Part shown: piece after piece, positions 57,243 through 64,000 of the stretch | Layout: every line of letters begins with the position of its first letter | Position numbering within the stretch: position 1 is the first letter of the stretch | Source of the DNA: an uncultured bacterium | GTDB taxonomy: Bacteria; Actinomycetota; Coriobacteriia; Coriobacteriales; Atopobiaceae | Length of the DNA: 64,000 bases | Direction of reading: 5' to 3' | Assembly: GCA_905214865.1 (NCBI GenBank) | Contig: CAJMNO010000003.1 | Location: 62,001 to 126,000 of the forward strand | Position numbers and translations under genes: made by a program | The notes under the pieces: generated by a model | The model's input: only the letters and a program-made list of their open reading frames with translations | What the model was told of the DNA's origin: nothing | The model's database searches: none

Positions 57243-58173
57243 CCGCGCCCTCCCCCCTCGTGACGCGCCTGAGCCACTCGTACGAGAGGACCGTGGCAGC
57301 CTGCGCCACGTTGAGGGACTCCACGCTCCCGCGCTGCGGGAGGCGGCAGGAGAAGTCGCAGTGCTCCATGACGAGACGAGACACGCCGGACCCCTCGGAC
57401 CCCATGACGAGGGCGAGGCGTCCCGAGAGCGGGGCGTCCCACACGTCCTGATCGGCGTGCTCGCTCGCCGCGGCGGCCCAGAAGCCCGCCTTCCTCAGCC
57501 GGTCGAGCGCCGTGGCAAGGTTTGGCACCTGCGCGATGGGAAGGTGCAGCACGGCACCTGCGGAGGTCTTGTAGGCGGCCGTCCCCACGCGTGCGGACCG
57601 AGCCTTGGGAATCACGACTCCCGCGGCGCCCACGACCTCGGCGCTGCGCACGATGGCGCCGAAGTTGCCCTCGTCGGTGACGTGGTCGAGCACGAGCACG
57701 AGCGCGTCTCCCGAGCCGGCGTTTGCTATGACCTCGTCGAGCTCCGCGTATTCGAAGGGCTTGGTCTGGAGCACGATGCCCTGGTGGGCGCCGTGCGAGC
57801 TGAGCGAGTCAAGGCGCGCCCTGGGAACGCGCTCGATGGGGACGCCCGCCTCGTCGAGTCTCCTCACGAGCGACGAGAGCGCCTGGTCTGCGTCGGGGCC
57901 GGGCGAGATGAGCGCCCGCTTGATGGGGACGCCCGTCTCCAGGGCCTCCGCGCATGCGCGCCTGCCCTCGACGACATCGCCGGTCGGACGCGGCGCCCCG
58001 CCCCGGCGCGGAGACTGCGGGCGCCCTGCGTCCTGGCGGCGGCCCTGCGGCCGACCGCCCCTCCCCGGGTGGGAGGGCGCACCCTTTCCCTGCCTGGTGC
58101 CGCCCTGTCTGCCACGGGGGGCCTGGCCGCGGGAACCGGGCCTGCCTCCCCTGCCGTTGGGTCGCGATGCCAT
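57235..58173 (-). CDS. rlmB: 23S rRNA (guanosine-2'-O-)-methyltransferase RlmB-like, with RG-rich N-terminal tail
   Basis: A SpoU/TrmH-family methyltransferase, 312 residues. After a ~68-residue disordered stretch of Arg, Gly, Pro and Gln (RGGRPGSRGQAPRGRQGG) comes the substrate-binding domain VVEGRRACAEALETGVPIKR and the knotted SPOUT domain: LVLDHVTDEGNFGAIVRSAE, LALVMGSEGSGVSRLV and LPQRGSVESLNVAQAATVLS. It most likely methylates G2251 of 23S rRNA. The RG tail is not part of the core family and may bind RNA. Three bases from cysS. Confidence 0.93.
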   Translation of the reverse strand: MASRPNGRGGRPGSRGQAPRGRQGGTRQGKGAPSHPGRGGRPQGRRQDAGRPQSPRRGGAPRPTGDVVEGRRACAEALETGVPIKRALISPGPDADQALSSLVRRLDEAGVPIERVPRARLDSLSSHGAHQGIVLQTKPFEYAELDEVIANAGSGDALVLVLDHVTDEGNFGAIVRSAEVVGAAGVVIPKARSARVGTAAYKTSAGAVLHLPIAQVPNLATALDRLRKAGFWAAAASEHADQDVWDAPLSGRLALVMGSEGSGVSRLVMEHCDFSCRLPQRGSVESLNVAQAATVLSYEWLRRVTRGEGADA

Positions 58174-58176
58174 GTG

Positions 58177-59658
58177 CTACTCCCTTCCGGCGCGCAGACG
58201 CGCCCCGGCCGCGGTGTCCTCGACCACGAGTCCCAAGGCCGTGATGCCGTCGCGGATGGCGTCGGCCGTGCCCCAATCCTTCTCGGCACGGGCCCTCTGG
58301 CGCGCGTCGAGAAGCGCCTGCGCCGCCTCCTCGGGGTCGGACCCCTCGTAGCCCGCGTGCTCCCTGGCGAGGTCCACGAGCTCGGGCGGGAGGCCCGTCT
58401 CGGCGGAGTCGCGCTCGAGGTCGATGCCCAGGACGCCGCACAGCTCGGTGAGGGCGTCGGCCGCATGCAGCGTCACCGCGGTCGACGCCTTCCCCTCAGC
58501 CTCGGCCAGGTACTTGTTTGCGGCTGCGACGAGGGAGAAGATCGCCGCGAGGGCGCCGGCGGTGTTGAAGTCGTCGTCCATCTGGGCCGTGAACTCGGCC
58601 ATCGTCTGCTTGACGGCGGAGGAGAGGGTCTGGTCCGCCTGGTTCAGCTCGCCGTCCAGGGGCGAGTTCTCGGCCGCCCAGCGCAGGTTGGCGACGCAGC
58701 CGGAGAGCCTGCCGAGCGTACCCACCGCGCCGTCGAGGCGGTCGTAGGAGAAGTCGAGCGGGGCGCGGTAGTGCGTCTGCAGCATGAGCAGCCTCACCGC
58801 GTCGGCGGGATACTTGTCCAGGACCTCCTTGAGCGTATAGAAGTTGCCCAGGCTCTTGGACATCTTCTCGCCGTCCACGCGCAGCATCCCCGAGTGGAAC
58901 CAGTAGTTGGCGAGCGGGGCGTGCCAGGCGCACATGGCCTGCGCCGTCTCGTTCTCGTGGTGCGGGAACACCAGGTCCTGCCCGCCGCCGTGGATGTCGA
59001 TGGGCGTGCCAAGGTAGCGGTGGATCATGGCGCAGCACTCGGTGTGCCAGCCGGGACGCCCGTCTCCCCACGGGCTGGGCCAGCTGGGCTCGCCGGGCTT
59101 GGCGGCCTTCCACAGGGCGAAGTCGAGCGGGTCGCGCTTGTCGGTGTTCTCCTCCACGCGCGCGCCGACCTTGAGCTGGTCGATGTCACGCCCGCTCAGG
59201 ATGCCGTAGTGGTTGTCGGACCTGACGCTGAAGTACACGTCGCCGTTGTCCGCCACGTAGGCGTTGCCCCGCTCGATGAGGAGCTTGATCATCTCCTGCA
59301 TGGCCTCGATCTCGCGCGTGGCGCGCGGGCGGATGTCGGGGTCCAGGATGCCAAAGCGATGCATCTGCTCGATGAACGCCTTGCTGAACTCGTCGGCGAC
59401 CTCGGCGGCGGTGCGACCCTGCTCGTTGGCGCGGTTGATGATCTTGTCGTCGACGTCGGTGAGGTTCTGCGCAAAGGTGACCTCGTAGCCCTTGTACACC
59501 AGGTAGCGGCGAATGACGTCGAAGGCCAGGAAGGTCCTGGCGTTGCCGATGTGGATCTGGTCGTACACCGTGGGGCCGCAGACGTACATGCGGACCTTGC
59601 CCGGCTCGATGGGCTTGAACTCCTCTTTGCGGCGTGACTTGGTGTTGTAGACGAGCAT
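58177..59658 (-). CDS. cysS: Cysteinyl-tRNA synthetase
   Basis: 493 residues from ATG 59658; a longer open frame is unrelated. Class I signature HIGNART (HIGH) preceded by the zinc Cys in VRMYVCGPTVYDQ, further zinc ligands in CAWHAPLANYW region and HHENE, and KMSKSLGNFYTL (KMSKS). It lies in the ispD-ispF-cysS-rlmB-yacP order of Bacillus. A Coriobacterial mycothiol ligase (mshC) can be excluded because the C-terminal anticodon domain is present. Confidence 0.98.
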   Translation of the reverse strand: MLVYNTKSRRKEEFKPIEPGKVRMYVCGPTVYDQIHIGNARTFLAFDVIRRYLVYKGYEVTFAQNLTDVDDKIINRANEQGRTAAEVADEFSKAFIEQMHRFGILDPDIRPRATREIEAMQEMIKLLIERGNAYVADNGDVYFSVRSDNHYGILSGRDIDQLKVGARVEENTDKRDPLDFALWKAAKPGEPSWPSPWGDGRPGWHTECCAMIHRYLGTPIDIHGGGQDLVFPHHENETAQAMCAWHAPLANYWFHSGMLRVDGEKMSKSLGNFYTLKEVLDKYPADAVRLLMLQTHYRAPLDFSYDRLDGAVGTLGRLSGCVANLRWAAENSPLDGELNQADQTLSSAVKQTMAEFTAQMDDDFNTAGALAAIFSLVAAANKYLAEAEGKASTAVTLHAADALTELCGVLGIDLERDSAETGLPPELVDLAREHAGYEGSDPEEAAQALLDARQRARAEKDWGTADAIRDGITALGLVVEDTAAGARLRAGRE

Positions 59659-59726
59659 CTGAATCTCCCTTGTGTGTGCGCCCGGGGGCACGTGTGACGT
59701 TCTGGCGTTTGGCCGGGACCGCCCCG

Positions 59727-60233
59727 CTAGCGCGGGACCGCCCCGCCGGTACACTCATCAAGCTCGAGGAGGGCCACCGCCCAGGCGGCGATCCCCTCCT
59801 CCCTCCCCACGAAGCCCAGGCGCTCGGTGGTGGTTGCGGAGAGGCCCACCTGCGAGGGGTCGACCCCCATCGCCTGGGCCATGCGCTCCCGCATGGCGTC
59901 GCGGTACGGTGCGAGCTTGGGCGCCTGCGCCGCGATGGTACAGTCGCAGTCCACGAGGCGAAATCCCCTCTCGCGCGCAAGGTCCGCGACCCGCGCCAGG
60001 AGGACCATGCTGTCCGCGCCCTCGTAGGCTGGGTCGGTGTCCGGGAAGAGCCCCCCTATGTCGCCGGCGCGCATGGCGCCGAGGATGGCGTCCATGAGCG
60101 CGTGGGCGACGACGTCGGCATCGGAGTGGCCCTCGAGCCCGCGCTGAGAGGGGACGTGCACCCCGCCGAGGACGAGGGGGCGCCCCTCGGCGAACGCGTG
60201 GACGTCAAACCCATGGCCGATCCTGAGCGTCAT
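59727..60233 (-). CDS. ispF: 2-C-methyl-D-erythritol 2,4-cyclodiphosphate synthase
   Basis: Fifth step of the MEP isoprenoid pathway, releasing CMP. 168 residues: metal ligands in RIGHGFDVHAF (Asp and His), EGHSDADVVAHALMDAILG, GDIGGLFPDTDPAYEG, and ATTTERLGFVGREEGIAA. Its ATG overlaps the ispD stop (ATGA). Confidence 0.98.
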   Translation of the reverse strand: MTLRIGHGFDVHAFAEGRPLVLGGVHVPSQRGLEGHSDADVVAHALMDAILGAMRAGDIGGLFPDTDPAYEGADSMVLLARVADLARERGFRLVDCDCTIAAQAPKLAPYRDAMRERMAQAMGVDPSQVGLSATTTERLGFVGREEGIAAWAVALLELDECTGGAVPR

Positions 60234-61042
60234 TGCACATCGCCTCCCTGGGGGACCACGTCGTCGAGCCCGCAGCCCTCCGACATGAGCCGACGCTCCA
60301 TGAGGGCCTGGGCGATGACGTAGTCCTCCGGGACCGTGACCTTGATGTTTGCCCGCGAGGTCTCCACGCAGAGCACGCGCCCGCCCCTGCGCTCGATGAG
60401 AGACGCGTCATCCGTGCCCTGGTACGCGTCCCACCGCGCGGCACGGTGCGCCGCCCTGATGGTCGCCGTCCTGAACACCTGCGGCGTGAGGGCGTTCCAG
60501 TAGTAGCTGCGGTCGGGCGTGGCGACGATGGTCTGCCCCTCCACGAGCTTGAGCGTGTCGGTGGTGCGGGCGGCGCAGATGGCGCCGCCGAGCGAGGGGT
60601 CGTTGCGGAGGGCGGCGATGCAGGTCTCCACGTCCTCCGTGGTCACCAGCGGGCGCGCGGCGTCGTGTATCGCGACCATCTGGAATCCCGAGGGTACCGC
60701 CTGGAGCCCGCTGTACACGGAGTCCTGCCTGGTGGCACCGGCCGGGGCGAGGGTGACCTGATGCCGGAGCGAGACCGCGGGGAGCACGGCGTCACGCACC
60801 TCTCCCCTGCGCTCGTCCGAGCAGACGATCACGATGTGGCCGATGGATGGGGCGCGGTCGAGCGCCAGGAGCGGCCAGCACATGAGCGGCATGCCGCAGA
60901 GGGTGACGTACTGCTTGCCCCTCGGGTCGCCAAAGCGAAGGCCGACCCCGCCGGCAACGATGACGGCGCAGGTGTCTGCCTCCCGAGTTTGCTCCCCCAC
61001 GCGCGCCGGGCACGTGCACGTGGCTGCGCCCCGCTCCCTCAT
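60230..61042 (-). CDS. ispD: 2-C-methyl-D-erythritol 4-phosphate cytidylyltransferase
   Basis: Third step of the MEP pathway, joining CTP and MEP. 270 residues from the ATG at 61042 that overlaps the disA stop (ATGA); a GTG 15 bases earlier is possible. Motifs: CTP-binding VIVAGGVGLRFGDPRGKQYV, PAGATRQDSVYSGL, VAIHDAARPLVT, and AARTTDTLKL. About 25 residues longer at the N-terminus than many homologues. Confidence 0.96.
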   Translation of the reverse strand: MRERGAATCTCPARVGEQTREADTCAVIVAGGVGLRFGDPRGKQYVTLCGMPLMCWPLLALDRAPSIGHIVIVCSDERRGEVRDAVLPAVSLRHQVTLAPAGATRQDSVYSGLQAVPSGFQMVAIHDAARPLVTTEDVETCIAALRNDPSLGGAICAARTTDTLKLVEGQTIVATPDRSYYWNALTPQVFRTATIRAAHRAARWDAYQGTDDASLIERRGGRVLCVETSRANIKVTVPEDYVIAQALMERRLMSEGCGLDDVVPQGGDVQ

Positions 61043-62115
61043 GCCCGCTTCCCCCACAGGCGATACAGGCTGTCGGCGAGGATGTTGGGGTTGTCGACGC
61101 CCAGGCTGTCGAGGCGGGAGGGGTTCTGCTCGATGTCGTCGAGCAGCTGCTGGAGCGAGCCGTACTCGTCCACGATCTTGTCCGCCATGCCCTCGCGCAC
61201 GACCGAGATGCTCGAAAGCGTCCTGAGGCCGAGCGAGGTCATGATGGAGTCCTCGTCCTTGTCATCGTACCCCAGCATCTCGGCGACGTGCTTGGGCACC
61301 CTGAGCTGGTCCTTGTCCGTCTTATGGAGCCGGGCGCGTATCGCCCTTGCGTTCTCCTCGCTGGAGTCTGACGCGTAGTCGCGCACGAGGAGCGTGTACT
61401 CTTCGTCCATGTTGCCCATGATCTCGTCCCGCTGCATGGCGATGCTCTTGCCCGAGCTGCCAAGCTGGAGCACGAGCTCGTTGAGCTCCTCGGCAACGGT
61501 GGAGAGGACCTCGAACAGGTAGATGGTCTGCGAGATGTCCGCGAGCGTGACGTAGTTGTCGAGCTCGAGGGTGGTCAGGCGCAGCAGGTTGCGGTCGAGC
61601 TGCGTCCTGGTGGACTGGAGCGAGACCATGAGCTGGTTGACGGTCCCCATGAGCTCCTGCACCGACCTGAGCTGGTGACCCTTGCCGTCCACGAAGACGT
61701 TGACCACCTGGCGGCGCTCCGAGACCGAGATGACGAGGGCCTTGGTGAGCAGGCTCATGCGGGCGGCGGTGCGGTGCCTCATGCCCGTCTCGCTCGTGGG
61801 GAGCGAGGGATCGGGGTTGAGGTGGTAGTTGGCCCGCACGATGCGCGTGAGGTCCTTGTCGATGACGATTGCCCCGTCCATCTTGCTGAGCTCGAAGAGG
61901 CGGTTTGCGGTGAACGAGATGTCGAGCCTGAAGCCGTCGTCCCCCGCGGCAAGGACGTTGTCCGTATCGCCGATGCAGATGAGGGCGCCCATGTGACCGG
62001 CGATGATCATGTCCAGCGCCACGCGGAGCGCGGTCCCCGGAGCGGTGAGCTTGATGGCCTCCCGGAGGCGCGCCGAGCCGTCTGCCGGCTGGGCGTCCTT
62101 GCGAGCTGCGTCCAT
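61039..62115 (-). CDS. disA: Diadenylate cyclase DisA
   Basis: Makes cyclic di-AMP from two ATP and scans DNA for branched structures. 358 residues: N-terminal DAC domain with MDGAIVIDKDLTRI and the catalytic TGMRHRTAARMSL, a helical spine (~150-290), and a C-terminal helix-hairpin-helix DNA-binding domain ending LDSLGVDNPNILADSLYRLW. Placed between clpC and ispD; in Bacillus radA lies between clpC and disA but is missing here. Confidence 0.98.
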   Translation of the reverse strand: MDAARKDAQPADGSARLREAIKLTAPGTALRVALDMIIAGHMGALICIGDTDNVLAAGDDGFRLDISFTANRLFELSKMDGAIVIDKDLTRIVRANYHLNPDPSLPTSETGMRHRTAARMSLLTKALVISVSERRQVVNVFVDGKGHQLRSVQELMGTVNQLMVSLQSTRTQLDRNLLRLTTLELDNYVTLADISQTIYLFEVLSTVAEELNELVLQLGSSGKSIAMQRDEIMGNMDEEYTLLVRDYASDSSEENARAIRARLHKTDKDQLRVPKHVAEMLGYDDKDEDSIMTSLGLRTLSSISVVREGMADKIVDEYGSLQQLLDDIEQNPSRLDSLGVDNPNILADSLYRLWGKRA

Positions 62116-62134
62116 GCTACCCCCTTCAAATGAT

Positions 62135-62162
62135 CGGCCGGCCCGCAGTGCGGACCGGCCGG
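62135..62162. terminator. Hairpin between clpC and disA
   Basis: CGGCCGGCCCGC pairs with GCGGACCGGCCG (one mismatch) around a short AGT loop. The minus-strand exit is ATCATTTG, so termination would be partial. Confidence 0.55.
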
Positions 62163-62219
62163 ACTGTCACTCACAGTATATGACGCGCGCGGACGACTCC
62201 GCGACCCACAAACTCGGGG

Positions 62220-64000
<1,781 letters not shown>

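Overview
The window is GC-rich bacterial chromosome. It most resembles the Coriobacteriia (Atopobiaceae, Olsenella-like), judging from base composition, the style of the intrinsic terminators, a secreted M6 protease ending in DUF5648-type repeats, a four-Cys zinc S14 and L33, and proteins closest in feel to high-GC Gram-positives. The lineage is an inference; no 16S gene is present.

Positions 1-19,000 are mixed accessory and metabolic DNA. They hold a LysR regulator cut by the left edge, a remnant of an ATPase gene, and a visibly less GC-rich island (about 1.3-5.6 kb) that encodes a Sau3AI/MutH-like restriction endonuclease, a lipoprotein and a C5-cytosine DNA methyltransferase. Next come a membrane-anchored orphan, an array of 42-bp repeats, a glutathione peroxidase, an AEC-family transporter, peptidyl-tRNA hydrolase, a two-gene NfnAB/GltA-like flavoprotein operon, a large secreted M6 metalloprotease, orotate phosphoribosyltransferase, a family 2 glycosyltransferase, an LCP-like membrane protein, and a multi-TM metal exporter with a histidine-rich loop.

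From 64,000 down to 19,008 every gene is on the minus strand. The order, read in the direction of transcription, is clpC, disA-ispD-ispF-cysS-rlmB-yacP, tRNA-Thr, tRNA-Tyr/Thr/Met-tuf, rpmG-tRNA-Trp-secE-nusG-rplK-rplA, rplJ-rplL, rpoB-rpoC, an ArsR regulator, rpsL-rpsG-fusA-rpsJ, the S10/spc cluster (rplC to secY), adk-map, infA-rpmJ-rpsM-rpsK-rpsD-rpoA-rplQ, the fused EcfA ATPase, ecfT and truA. This is close to the arrangement of the Bacillus subtilis clpC-to-truA region, so a very old super-cluster is kept almost intact (radA, mrnC and sigH are absent, and tuf has moved).

The cluster makes the translation and transcription core: ribosomal proteins, RNA polymerase, NusG, SecE/SecY, EF-G, EF-Tu and IF-1. 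Canonical promoters with 17-18 bp spacers and strong intrinsic terminators divide it into separate units: tRNA-tuf, rpmG-rplA, rplJL, rpoBC, rpsL-rpsJ, the S10 unit, adk-map, and infA-rplQ. The notable departures are a strong terminator plus a 246-bp gap between rplX and rplE, four consecutive stem-loops in the 156-bp rplW-rplB gap, and an Arg at the S12 position that is Lys in streptomycin-sensitive model species. The best candidates for something new are the restriction-modification island with its interposed lipoprotein, the 42-bp repeat array, and the structured breaks inside the S10/spc cluster.
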